Shown here: positions 6,542 through 13,828 of the stretch, in pieces
Position numbering within the stretch: position 1 is the stretch's first letter
Layout of the letters: each line of letters opens with the position of its first letter
Assembly: GCA_964589725.1 (NCBI GenBank)
Contig: CAZPUJ010000741.1
Location: forward strand, 1-13,950
Length of the DNA stretch: 13,950 bases
From: CAYSHJ01 sp964589725
GTDB lineage: Bacteria; Planctomycetota; Planctomycetia; Planctomycetales; Planctomycetaceae
Reading direction: 5' to 3'
Notes under the pieces: generated by a model
What the model saw: only the letters and a program-made list of their open reading frames with translations
What the model was told of the DNA's origin: nothing
The model's database searches: none
Translations under genes and position numbers: made by a program

Positions 6542-7797
6542 CCTCGACCGCAAAGCCCGACGTCATCGTTGTCGGATCAGGGATCATCGGCATCGCGTGC
6601 GCTCATTACCTGAGTGCGGCCGGTCTGCGAGTGACTGTGATCGATCAAGGGACGATCGGCGGCGCGTGCTCGCATGGCAACTGCGGTTACATCTGCCCCA
6701 GCCATGTGCTGCCGCTGACGGAACCGGGAGCGATCGGCACCGCTCTGAAATCGCTCTTCAATCCGCAAGCTCCTTTCCGAGTGAAGCCGCGTCTGAGTCC
6801 CGCCTTGCTGAAGTGGATGTGGCAATTCGCCAGGCGTTGCAATCACCGACAGATGCTGTCGGCCGGGCAGCATCTCAAAGCGATCCTGGATTCCTCGATG
6901 CAGGAATACAAACGCCTGATGCGCGACGAAGCCTTGCAGTGCGAATGGAAAAAAACCGGCCTGCTGTACGTCTTGCAGACCGAGCACGGCATGGAGGACT
7001 TCGCGAAGAACGATCGACTGCTGACCGAGCATTTCGGCGTGGCGGCCCGCCGAATCGAAGGGTGTGATCTCGCCGCGTTCGATCCGGCTTTGAAGCCCGG
7101 TCTGGCCGGAGCCTTTCATTACCCGAACGACACTTCGATCCGTCCAGACTTGCTCAATGCCAGTTGGTCGCAGCGGCTGCAGGAACGCGGAGTGACCTTC
7201 ATCGAGCATTGCCAATTGCAGCGTTTCGAGAAGTCAAACGGTCGAGTCGTGCAACTCGCCACTTCGCAGGGGACTCTGTCAGCGGACCACATCGTGATCG
7301 CGACTGGTGCGTGGAGTTCTCGACTCTCGTCCGATCTCGAATGCCCGATCCCGATCGAGCAAGGCAAGGGCTACTCCGTGACGATGTCGCGGCCCGACCC
7401 GTGCCCGCGCTATCCGATGCTGTTTCCTGAGCACCGCGTCGGAGTCTCACCCTTCGAGCATGGCTACCGTTTAGGCTCGATGATGGAGTTCGCAGGCTTC
7501 GACACTTCCATCCCCGCGCGCCGCATCCAGCAGTTGCAAGACTCGGCCTCGCATTACCTCGCCTCAGGGTCGTCGGTCGGAGAACTTCAGACCTGGTACG
7601 GCTGGCGGCCCATGACCTGGGACAGCTTGCCCATCATCGGCCGCACCCTGCGACTCGAAAACGTCTACCTCGCCACCGGCCACAACATGCTGGGCATGAG
7701 CCTTGCCACCGCGACCGGCAAACTGATCGCCGAACTGATGTCCGGCCACTCGCCACACATTGACCCCACCGCATTTTCGCCGCAGCGATTCCAGTAG
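6538..7797 (+). CDS. DadA-like FAD-dependent D-amino acid (probable D-hydroxyproline) dehydrogenase
   Basis: A 419-aa FAD oxidoreductase of the DadA / D-amino acid oxidase family (DAO fold). The N-terminal Rossmann motif is 'VVGSGIIG' with G13-x-G15-x-x-G18, followed by a strand ending in 'VIDQ' that would contact the FAD ribose. The FAD-binding C-terminal signature is present: 'WYGWRPMTWDSLPIIGR' and 'YLATGHNMLGMSLATATGKL'. Length is normal for the family and I see no frameshift. It should oxidise a D-amino acid to the imino acid; next to an epimerase relic and a DapA-like deaminase, cis-4-hydroxy-D-proline is the best-guess substrate. Translation starts at GTG 6538, overlapping the preceding gene by 4 nt. 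It is the last gene of the operon; an alpha-ketoglutarate semialdehyde dehydrogenase, expected for the complete pathway, is not in the window. Confidence 0.87.
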   Translation: MTSTAKPDVIVVGSGIIGIACAHYLSAAGLRVTVIDQGTIGGACSHGNCGYICPSHVLPLTEPGAIGTALKSLFNPQAPFRVKPRLSPALLKWMWQFARRCNHRQMLSAGQHLKAILDSSMQEYKRLMRDEALQCEWKKTGLLYVLQTEHGMEDFAKNDRLLTEHFGVAARRIEGCDLAAFDPALKPGLAGAFHYPNDTSIRPDLLNASWSQRLQERGVTFIEHCQLQRFEKSNGRVVQLATSQGTLSADHIVIATGAWSSRLSSDLECPIPIEQGKGYSVTMSRPDPCPRYPMLFPEHRVGVSPFEHGYRLGSMMEFAGFDTSIPARRIQQLQDSASHYLASGSSVGELQTWYGWRPMTWDSLPIIGRTLRLENVYLATGHNMLGMSLATATGKLIAELMSGHSPHIDPTAFSPQRFQ

Positions 7798-7820
7798 AGG
7801 CTGACAAGTGACCATCGATC

Positions 7821-7989
7821 ATCAGCCGGAACTCACGAGCTCGCATTATTCATGGCTTCGTAGTCAATCTCGCCGGAAATTGGGATCGCGTTACGACATG
7901 CACCCAATCTCTGGCGAGATTGACGACGACACGCTGCCGTCAATGCATCAGAAGTCACGAATAATGCGAGCTAGCGCGTTCCGGCTGAT
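7821..7989. mobile_element. MITE-like long inverted-repeat element (about 169 bp), no coding capacity
   Basis: Nested inverted repeats occupy most of this stretch. The outermost arms are ATCAGCCGGAAC (7821-7832) and GTTCCGGCTGAT (7978-7989), a perfect 12-bp match. The next arms are 7838-7859 and 7951-7972, with 20 of 22 positions complementary (arm starts AGCTCGCATTATTC). The inner arms are 7865-7884 and 7903-7922, with 18 of 20 complementary (CAATCTCGCC...ATTGGG). The whole could fold into one long interrupted hairpin. No target-site duplication is obvious at its ends. It may be a non-autonomous transposable element or a REP-like hairpin. A 19-bp part of its right arm is repeated exactly at 5170-5188, which argues for a dispersed family. 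Confidence 0.65.
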
Positions 7990-8298
7990 CAAGGTGAGCG
8001 CCATTGGGCGACGGCTCGCAGAGTCATATCACGTCTGGCATGTCGCGACCTGAGAATCGAGTTTGTCAAGAACGGTTTCTCACGGAGACGAACTAGGCCG
8101 CTGACGGCGGAAACCTGGATAGGTCGCGCGCGATCCATTACGACAACGTCTTGACACATTTCCCTCGCTCACCGCTTGTGTCCGCGAAGAAACGACCGCA
8201 TTCTGATGTTATTCTGGAGTGAGTCGCGAATCGTCGATCGATGATAGATCGCGCGCGGGCCTCCATCATCTGGGTGGTCAGCGTTGGCCGAACGAACA
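7990..8298. other. Non-coding stretch upstream of the DNA repair gene
   Basis: No convincing gene on either strand. Two GATC/GCGCGCG-rich segments (around 8123-8135 and 8246-8258) are roughly inverted copies of one another. A TTGACA at 8151-8156 has no well-spaced -10 partner. The promoter for the downstream alkylation-repair gene is presumably here, but I cannot place it. Confidence 0.45.
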
Positions 8299-9051
8299 AT
8301 GGCGAAGAAATTGACATCCAAGATTGCGAAGAAACCCAAAGCAGCGAGCGCCAAAAAGGCGCCCGCACGGGCTAAGATCATAACCATGACTCTGGAGGAA
8401 ACCCTCCGACAACTTGAGTCGCTGGGCAACCAAGGTGTGCGGGCGCACAACGCTAAGAACGGCGCCGGCGACAAGCAGTTCGGCGTCAAACACGGCGACA
8501 TCCGGGTGCTGGCGAAGAAGATCAAGGCCGACCACAAGTTGGCCATGTCTCTTTGGGAGACCGGGAACATCGATGCCCAGTACTTGGCAATCCTCCTGAT
8601 CAAGCCAAAGGACCTGTCAGCCAAAGAGGTGGATCGGCTGGTGCGGTCTCTCACCTTTGCCTGGGTGGCGGAGTGGCTCGTCTCCTATGTCGTCAAGCAG
8701 CACCCCGACAAGGAGACTCTTCGCCAGGAATGGATGAACACGGGCGACCGCTGGGCCACACGCGCCGGCTGGAGCCTCACCGCCGAGCGGGTCGTGAAGA
8801 GTCCGGAAGGGCTTGACCTCCCGGGGTTGTTGGATCGCATCGAGTCCGAAATGGGGAACGCCGAACCCGTCGTGCAGTGGACGATGAACAGCACTCTTGC
8901 GGAAATCGGAATCCACTTCCCCAAGCTCCGCAAGCGGGCCATCGCCATTGGCGAGAAGCTGGGAATCTATCGGGACTATCCCGTTTCGAAGGGTTGCACG
9001 TCCCCCTTCGCCCCGATCTGGATCAGCTTCATGGTGAGCCGGCAAGGCTGA
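8299..9051 (+). CDS. AlkD-like DNA alkylation repair protein with a basic N-terminal tail
   Basis: A 250-aa protein from ATG 8299. Residues ~35-250 match the DNA alkylation repair family (HEAT-like repeats, PF08713 type): 'FGVKHGDIRVLAKKIK', 'LWETGNIDAQYLAILLI', 'WVAEWLVSYVVKQ' and 'WATRAGWSLTAERV' are conserved-looking helices. Family members bind DNA and some excise alkylated bases, such as positively charged N3/N7 adducts, without base flipping. Others only bind branched DNA, so activity is uncertain here. The first ~30 residues are Lys/Ala/Pro-rich like a histone H1 tail ('KKPKAASAKKAPARAK'), probably adding non-specific DNA affinity. An alternative start is the internal ATG at 8389 ('MTLEETL'), which would drop the tail; a TTG at 8284 is less likely. 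No good ribosome binding site precedes 8299. It stands alone in a repeat-rich stretch. Confidence 0.82.
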   Translation: MAKKLTSKIAKKPKAASAKKAPARAKIITMTLEETLRQLESLGNQGVRAHNAKNGAGDKQFGVKHGDIRVLAKKIKADHKLAMSLWETGNIDAQYLAILLIKPKDLSAKEVDRLVRSLTFAWVAEWLVSYVVKQHPDKETLRQEWMNTGDRWATRAGWSLTAERVVKSPEGLDLPGLLDRIESEMGNAEPVVQWTMNSTLAEIGIHFPKLRKRAIAIGEKLGIYRDYPVSKGCTSPFAPIWISFMVSRQG

Positions 9052-9108
9052 GCAAACACCGCCGGATCGCGGGATCACCCCAGATTACACCGGGTCGCGA
9101 TTCGTTCG

Positions 9109-9411
9109 GTGATTCCCCACCAGCATCGGCGTGAAATCGACGGTCAGAGTTCGCTGCTGATCCACTATCGACACGGCCTCATGAACGGCGAGGGGATTCT
9201 GAATCGGACGTCGGTTTTCTATTATGCATCGTTCCTCAAGGGAGACATTTGGATCAAGAAATCGCCCGAATGGATCAAGTGGGCTCGAAAGGTGGTCGGC
9301 TGGTTCAAACGCCGGGCGACGGAAGAAGTCCCGGTTTATCGGTGCAACTATTCGATCCCTGCGACTCCGCTGGTGCGGGACGCCGTTGCGACCGGCTTGA
9401 AGGTCGTTTGA
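9109..9411 (+). CDS. Small hypothetical protein, possibly a gene fragment
   Basis: A 100-codon frame starting with GTG, or 76 codons from the ATG at 9181; the frame is open from about 9052. I do not recognise it. The residue mix is protein-like, especially the aromatic/basic stretch 'WIKKSPEWIKWARKVVGWF' and the ending 'NYSIPATPLVRDAV'. No signal peptide, membrane segment or known motif is visible. There is no clear ribosome binding site at either start, so it may be the 3' remnant of a longer gene. The opposite-strand frame over the same bases looks like a shadow. Confidence 0.35.
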   Translation: MIPHQHRREIDGQSSLLIHYRHGLMNGEGILNRTSVFYYASFLKGDIWIKKSPEWIKWARKVVGWFKRRATEEVPVYRCNYSIPATPLVRDAVATGLKVV

Positions 9412-9442
9412 GAGAAATGTTTCAATGATCGCCAAACCAGTC

Positions 9443-9476
9443 GCCCAACCCGACCGGATTAGCTCAGTCGTTGGGC
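9443..9476 (+). terminator. Possible stem-loop in the gap before the beta-propeller gene
   Basis: GCCCAAC (9443-9449) pairs with GTTGGGC (9470-9476), and a further GAC/GTC extension is possible across a 2-nt bulge. There is no T-run after it, so it is at best a weak or Rho-linked terminator, or an mRNA hairpin near the start of the next gene. Confidence 0.25.
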
Positions 9477-9498
9477 CAATCACACACATTTTACCCTC

Positions 9499-10497
9499 AT
9501 GAGTGCAGCGATGAACTTCCCATTGAATTCTGTCGTCGTCTTCGTATTTCTTGGCCTGGCAGGAATCGGGGGGGCTGAAGAGCCCGATCGACCTGTTCAG
9601 CCTCCAGTCTCCTATGCGTTTCTGTTCGGCGAATCGATCCCCAAAAAACTTGAGCCCGGTGAGCAGGCAGGTTTCGGCATCAATGCGGAACGTGTCGAAT
9701 GGTGGATCGGCGATCCTGCCAGCAACAAACTCCGCCGGCTCGATGACCCGAAGTCCGGACGATTGCGCGTTCGCCCCGTCGATCGAACGGTGATCCTGAA
9801 GCGGGACGACGCCAGCGTGACGCTGCTCGGCCCAGACGGCAGCGACCTGACTCTCTCGCTGAAAGACGGCCCGCTCGCCAAGACCGAGTTGAACGACCCG
9901 ATCTTTCTGCGCACGACGTTTTCCTTCACACCGGACGGCAAAAGTGTCGTGTTCGTCAACAAAGCGGGGGACATCTGCCGCTTCGCCATCGGATCGAAGG
10001 AACTCATCGTTATCGACAACTCCGGCATTGATCCGTCAACGGGTATCAGCTTCAACCGCGACGGCTCCCGCATGCTCTATGACAAATATTTCCGCGCGAA
10101 TGATTTCGTTCAGCCGGTCTTCAGCATTCACATCGCCAACTCGGACGGGACCGGTGAGAAGAAGTTGACCGAGTACAAAGACGGCGAGCAGCTTGGCAGC
10201 GGATTCCTGCCGGATGGACGTGTCGGAGTGGTCGGATCAACGATGATCCGAGCGTTCGACCCAGAGACAGGAAAAGCCGAAACGGTTGCGGGTCCGTGGA
10301 AGGACAAGATCGAGTTCCGGTCGTTCGGAGGATTCAACCCGGACGGTTCAACATTCCTCTACGACTTGGGAGGCCCGTACGAACTGCGACTGTTCGCGAT
10401 GGACATCGCCAAATCGAAGGTCAGCACGGTCAAACGCCGCTACCTGGAATCGTTCCAGGAGATGGTCTGGGTTCAAGTGCTTCCGACGAAACAGTGA
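9499..10497 (+). CDS. Secreted TolB/WD40-like beta-propeller protein
   Basis: A 332-aa protein with a signal peptide: hydrophobic 'SVVVFVFLGLAGIGGA', likely cleavage after residue ~26. The mature part contains recurrent PD40/TolB-style blades: 'TFSFTPDGKSVVFV' (~140-155), 'GISFNRDGSRMLYD' (~180-195), 'SGFLPDGRVGVVG' (~235) and 'GGFNPDGSTFLYD' (~275). Such propellers bind proteins or polysaccharides in the periplasm or at the cell surface; no enzymatic motif is visible, so no specific function can be given. ATG 9499 and ATG 9511 are both possible starts, as neither has a strong ribosome binding site. It lies 134 bp upstream of the glycoside-hydrolase-like gene on the same strand, with a hairpin in between, so co-transcription is uncertain. 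Confidence 0.72.
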   Translation: MSAAMNFPLNSVVVFVFLGLAGIGGAEEPDRPVQPPVSYAFLFGESIPKKLEPGEQAGFGINAERVEWWIGDPASNKLRRLDDPKSGRLRVRPVDRTVILKRDDASVTLLGPDGSDLTLSLKDGPLAKTELNDPIFLRTTFSFTPDGKSVVFVNKAGDICRFAIGSKELIVIDNSGIDPSTGISFNRDGSRMLYDKYFRANDFVQPVFSIHIANSDGTGEKKLTEYKDGEQLGSGFLPDGRVGVVGSTMIRAFDPETGKAETVAGPWKDKIEFRSFGGFNPDGSTFLYDLGGPYELRLFAMDIAKSKVSTVKRRYLESFQEMVWVQVLPTKQ

Positions 10498-10569
10498 CGG
10501 TTCGTGGACTGCCGAGTTGCTCAAGGCGGGCAACGTCACAGAGGCGGCTGATACGCTGATGAAGTAGAT

Positions 10570-10596
10570 TTCGCGGCCGCTGGCCTGTGCCGCGAA
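10570..10596 (+). terminator. Stem-loop between the beta-propeller and glycoside-hydrolase genes
   Basis: TTCGCGGC (10570-10577) and GCCGCGAA (10589-10596) form a perfect 8-bp GC-rich stem with an 11-nt loop. No run of T follows, so intrinsic termination is doubtful. It ends 35 nt before the next start codon and could instead stabilise or separate the two messages. Confidence 0.3.
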
Positions 10597-10631
10597 TAAC
10601 CTCACGAAGAAACCCGACGCTGGAGTGCTTG

Positions 10632-12074
10632 ATGACGATTTATGGAACTGCGTTGCTGGCGATCTGCAGGGTTTCCAAGTCACTTTGCGTCCTCGCAATC
10701 TTTATCAGCGCGACGCTGTGGACGTCGAACGCCAACGCTCAATCGCCGGTCGTGCGTGTCGACGGCTCGGCGGGCAAGTGGCAACTCCTGCGCGGCGGGC
10801 AGCCGTATTTGATTCGCGGAGTCGGCGGCGATGGCTCGTGGGAGTTGCTGGCGAAGCTCGGTGGAAACTCAGTGAGGACTTGGGGGCATGACCTGCTTGG
10901 CGAGCAACTTGATCAAGCTCACAAATTTGGCCTGACGGTTACGGCCGGGATTTGGCTCGGACAAGTGCGGCAGGGGTTCGATTGGGCCGATGCAGACAGC
11001 CTCATCAAGCAGCGTGAGACCATTCGCAACGCAGTCCTCAAAAACAAAGACCATCCCGCGCTGTTGATGTGGGCGCTCGGCAACGAGATGGAAGATCCCG
11101 TCGGCAAGAACGGAGCAGTCTGGTCTGAAATCAACAATCTCGCGCGGCTGGGTGCCGTCGATGCGCTGTCTGAATTCTGGACCGGCAAGTCCCCGATGAA
11201 TCGCTGCCCGACGATTGAGTCGCTCACCGTTTCCGATCGCGAGTCGATCAGTGCAAAGCCCGGCGAGTCCGTGCGTTTGGCACTGAAGGCTTCCGACCCG
11301 GAACGCGACCCGGTCAAAGTCACCTGGGAACTCTTTGCTGACGAAGAGGAATACAGTAGCGGTGGTGACGTGGAAGCCGCAGCGAAGTTGCTGGCTCAGG
11401 CGATCGTGAAGTCCGACGCGAGCAGTGCCGAAGTCAAACTGCCGAGCGACGGTGGTCTCTACCGAGTCTTCGCCACCGTGCGTGACAATCACGGTGGAGC
11501 AGCCATCGCGAACGTCCCCGTGCGAGTCGACGCCCCGATCCGCATCGCGACTGGCAAGAAAGAATCACTGCCGCTGATCGTCTACGGCGAAGCCACCGAC
11601 GCCGCGACCTTCGTCCCATCCGGTTGGATGGGCGACGCGAAGTCGATCAAGCTCGATCCACTGAGCAAGGCGAATCCGACATCTGGCACAACGAGCCTGC
11701 GTTGCGAGTTCACTGCAAACTCCGGCTGGGGTGGCGTCGCGTGGCAGCATCCCGCTCAAGACTGGGGGGACCAGCGCGGTGGCTTCGATCTGACGGGGGC
11801 CACACGCTTGGTCTTTCACGCACGAGGCGATGTCGGTGGCGAAGAAGTCACGTTCGGCTTAGGGCTTATCGGAAAAGAGAAGAAATACTTCGACACCGCC
11901 AAACGTTCGCTCGGCAAAATCAAGCTGACCCGCGATTGGCAACGCTTCGAGGTCAAACTGCACAACGTCACCGACTCCGAGAACCTGACACGTATCAAGA
12001 CCGGTTTCGTTTGGACCGTCGCCAGTCCCGGCCATCCCGTCGTCTTCTACCTGGACGACATCCAGTGGGAGTAG
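10632..12074 (+). CDS. Secreted glycoside-hydrolase-like protein with an internally deleted catalytic barrel
   Basis: A 480-aa protein from ATG 10632, chosen because GGAG at 10622-10625 sits 6 nt upstream. A signal peptide ends near 'NANAQ' (residue ~37). Residues ~40-172 are the first half of a GH2/GH5-like TIM barrel: 'GGNSVRTWG', 'AHKFGLTVTAGIWLG' and 'KDHPALLMWALGNEMED', where N151-E152 would be the Asn-Glu acid/base pair. The sequence then passes straight from 'WSEINNLARL' to 'GAVDALSEFWTGK', which in relatives I recall follows the end of the barrel. The later strands and the nucleophile Glu are therefore missing, apparently by an in-frame deletion near 11150. Residues ~195-300 are an Ig/cadherin-like domain ('SLTVSDRESISAKPGESVRL', 'ASDPERDPVKVTWELF'). 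Residues ~318-480 are a jelly-roll, carbohydrate-binding-like domain ending 'FYLDDIQWE'. It is probably catalytically dead but could still bind glycans. Confidence 0.75.
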   Translation: MTIYGTALLAICRVSKSLCVLAIFISATLWTSNANAQSPVVRVDGSAGKWQLLRGGQPYLIRGVGGDGSWELLAKLGGNSVRTWGHDLLGEQLDQAHKFGLTVTAGIWLGQVRQGFDWADADSLIKQRETIRNAVLKNKDHPALLMWALGNEMEDPVGKNGAVWSEINNLARLGAVDALSEFWTGKSPMNRCPTIESLTVSDRESISAKPGESVRLALKASDPERDPVKVTWELFADEEEYSSGGDVEAAAKLLAQAIVKSDASSAEVKLPSDGGLYRVFATVRDNHGGAAIANVPVRVDAPIRIATGKKESLPLIVYGEATDAATFVPSGWMGDAKSIKLDPLSKANPTSGTTSLRCEFTANSGWGGVAWQHPAQDWGDQRGGFDLTGATRLVFHARGDVGGEEVTFGLGLIGKEKKYFDTAKRSLGKIKLTRDWQRFEVKLHNVTDSENLTRIKTGFVWTVASPGHPVVFYLDDIQWE

Positions 12075-12166
12075 CTGGGCGGATCTCGCTTCTTCGGCGG
12101 TCAGTCACCTCGTTCCCAGCCCATCAATACGATTTCGTATCCTCGACGAACCAACTTGAGGCATCC

Positions 12167-13828
12167 ATGAGCTTCATTGACGAATCAATTGCATTTCGCA
12201 GGACGGGCACTGCGCGACGCTGCGCTACGGCGGTTGTCGCGTTCATCGCAATAGTTTCCACGTGTGTAGCGCAGACGCTTGATGAGGATCTCCGGCAAGT
12301 TCCGGCGGCGGACTTGGCCGCTTTTGCGAAGTCTGAAGGGGATGCGATTCGCGGCGCGGTCCTCTTCTTTCAGCAGCACATGGCTTGCTCGAAATGTCAT
12401 GCGGTGGGGACATCTCCAGCGAATTCGCTGGGGCCGGACCTGACGGCGCTCGGTAAAGAGGTCTCGGATGAATCGCTGGTCGAGGCGGTGCTGCTGCCGT
12501 CGAAGGTCATCCGCAAAGGGTTTGAATCGGTGACGGTCATCACGGCCGAGGGAAAATCACTGGCGGCGTTATTGGTTGAACGGACGCAGGACAAGGTTGT
12601 CGTGCGTGACATTTCGCGCGGTGGCGAGCCGACAACCATCGCCGCGTCCGACATCGAGGAGGTCAAAATCAACGCGACGTCGATCATGCCGGCGAGGCAG
12701 GTCAACCAATTGAATAGCCGGCAGCAGTTTCTCGACCTGATCCGCTACTTGATCGAAATCCGTGACGGCGGCGCGGTCAAAGCCATGCAGCTTCAGCCCG
12801 CCGCCTCGCTGCTGACGTTTACCGTGCCAGAGTACGAGCAGCATTTGGATCACGCCGCACTCATCGCTGATTGGAACGATGATTCGCTCAAGCGGGGCGA
12901 GGCGGTTTATCAGCGGGTCTGTGCCAACTGCCACGGGACGAAGGACAAGCCGGGTTCGTTGCCGACGTCGCTCCGATTCGCGGAAGGGAAATTCAAGAAC
13001 GGCAGCGATCCGCTCTCGATGTACCGCACGCTGACGCACGGCTTCGGGCTGATGGCTCCGCAGACCTGGATGGTTCCGTCGCAGAAATACGACGTCGTCC
13101 ACTACGTCCGCGAGACGTACCTCAAACCACACAACCCGACGCAGTTCGTGGCGGTCGATCAGGCGTTGTTGTCGCGGCTGCCGAAGGGGGACACGCGCGG
13201 TCCGGAACCGAGCAAAATCGTTCCGTGGTCAGCGATGGACTACGGGCCGAGTCTGGCTCACACGTTTGAAGTGCCGGGGCAGGAGCACAACCTCGCGTAC
13301 AAGGGCGTTGCTGTCCGGCTCGTTCCCGGTGCGGGTGGAGTCTCGCGTGGCCGGCATTGGATGATCTTCGACACCGACACGCTTCGCGCGGCGGCGGCGT
13401 GGAACGGGAACGTAGCAGCGTCGCTCGGCGACGCTGATTCCGAGTCGCCGAGCGACTCGGCTACGAACTTCATCGACTGGCAGGGGATTCAATTCAACGG
13501 CGCGCACGGCGTGCATCCGCGAGTTGTCGGGCAGATGGCATTCGCCAACTCGACTGGGCCAGGCTGGGCGAATCCGGCCAGCGGTGAGTTTCTCGATGAC
13601 CTGCGTGTGAAAGGCCGCGACGGCAAACGCTACGGCCCGTTGCCGCGCGAGTGGGCCAAGTATCGCGGGCTGTATCACCACGGTCGGCAGGTTGTCTTCT
13701 CGTACTCGGTCGGCACGACCGAGGTGCTGGAGTCACCGCGGCTGCTGACTCGCGAGGCGTTGGTCGTGTCACCGCTTGTTAGCGAGCGACAGGACCGTAG
13801 CCACGCTCGCCAGGGCCTGTTGATTTAG
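12167..13828 (+). CDS. Secreted diheme cytochrome c protein (Pirellula/Verrucomicrobium-type heme domain plus DUF6797-like region), 3'-truncated
   Basis: A 553-aa protein from ATG 12167; GAGG at 12158-12161 is 5 nt upstream, and the in-frame extension upstream to 11624 overlaps the previous gene and lacks protein character. The signal peptide is around residues 18-36. Residues ~55-200 match the planctomycete putative heme-binding domain (TIGR02603 type) with CSKCH at 74-78. A second cytochrome c domain has CANCH at 252-256 and candidate axial Met296. Residues ~350-525 resemble the DUF6797 region of planctomycete proteins ('SAMDYGPSLAHTFEV', 'FIDWQGIQFNGAHGVHPRVVG', 'WAKYRGLYHHGRQVVFSYSVG'). 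It probably carries electrons in periplasmic oxidation of sugars or similar substrates. Two oddities: residues ~416-433 ('SLGDADSESPSDSAT') are encoded by a palindromic repeat. The C-terminus ('SERQDRSHARQGLLI') is also made of repeat sequence, with the stop inside a MITE-like element, so the normal C-terminal part is lost. Confidence 0.78.
   Translation: MSFIDESIAFRRTGTARRCATAVVAFIAIVSTCVAQTLDEDLRQVPAADLAAFAKSEGDAIRGAVLFFQQHMACSKCHAVGTSPANSLGPDLTALGKEVSDESLVEAVLLPSKVIRKGFESVTVITAEGKSLAALLVERTQDKVVVRDISRGGEPTTIAASDIEEVKINATSIMPARQVNQLNSRQQFLDLIRYLIEIRDGGAVKAMQLQPAASLLTFTVPEYEQHLDHAALIADWNDDSLKRGEAVYQRVCANCHGTKDKPGSLPTSLRFAEGKFKNGSDPLSMYRTLTHGFGLMAPQTWMVPSQKYDVVHYVRETYLKPHNPTQFVAVDQALLSRLPKGDTRGPEPSKIVPWSAMDYGPSLAHTFEVPGQEHNLAYKGVAVRLVPGAGGVSRGRHWMIFDTDTLRAAAAWNGNVAASLGDADSESPSDSATNFIDWQGIQFNGAHGVHPRVVGQMAFANSTGPGWANPASGEFLDDLRVKGRDGKRYGPLPREWAKYRGLYHHGRQVVFSYSVGTTEVLESPRLLTREALVVSPLVSERQDRSHARQGLLI
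13412..13464. repeat. GTAGC...GCTAC double-hairpin repeat, copy 3 (53 bp), in frame inside the cytochrome gene
   Basis: GTAGC (13412-13416) and GCTAC (13460-13464) enclose two perfect hairpins: CAGCGTCGC / TCG / GCGACGCTG (13416-13436) and GAGTCGC / CGA / GCGACTC (13442-13458). Length and layout equal copy 2 at 5092-5144, although the bases differ. It is read through in frame and encodes a Ser/Asp/Ala-rich insert between 'AAAWNG' and 'FIDWQG' of the DUF6797-like region. Confidence 0.75.
13797..13816. repeat. Half copy of the GTAGC repeat at the 3' end of the cytochrome gene
   Basis: GTAGCCACGCTCGCCAG at 13797-13813 matches the left half of copy 2 (5092-5108) at 16 of 17 positions. It is cut at about 13816, exactly where the terminal inverted-repeat element begins, suggesting that the latter inserted into it. 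Confidence 0.6.

Noticed and set aside
7808..8053. 81-codon plus-strand frame after the dehydrogenase
   Set aside because: Most of it lies within the nested inverted-repeat element, the translation has no protein character, and there is no ribosome binding site.
8151..8156. TTGACA as a possible -35 promoter box
   Set aside because: No acceptable -10 hexamer lies 16-18 bp downstream, and chance occurrence is likely.
9458..9472. tRNA-like start 'GGATTAGCTCAGT'
   Set aside because: It resembles a tRNA D-arm, but there is no acceptor stem, anticodon arm or T-loop sequence around it.
10498..10567. Possible frameshifted C-terminal extension of the beta-propeller protein (ending 'AELLKAGNVTEAADTLMK' in another frame)
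   Set aside because: The frame reads plausibly at its end, but upstream it is a shadow of the propeller gene, and no homology supports the join.
11624..12166. In-frame upstream extension of the cytochrome gene
   Set aside because: The extension overlaps the glycoside-hydrolase gene in another frame and is Arg-rich shadow sequence. The ATG at 12167 has a ribosome binding site and is followed by a signal peptide.
13412..13464. Adjacent short palindromes as a possible CRISPR array
   Set aside because: There are only two hairpins with unlike sequences and no regular spacers. They form one repeat element, and no cas genes are present.
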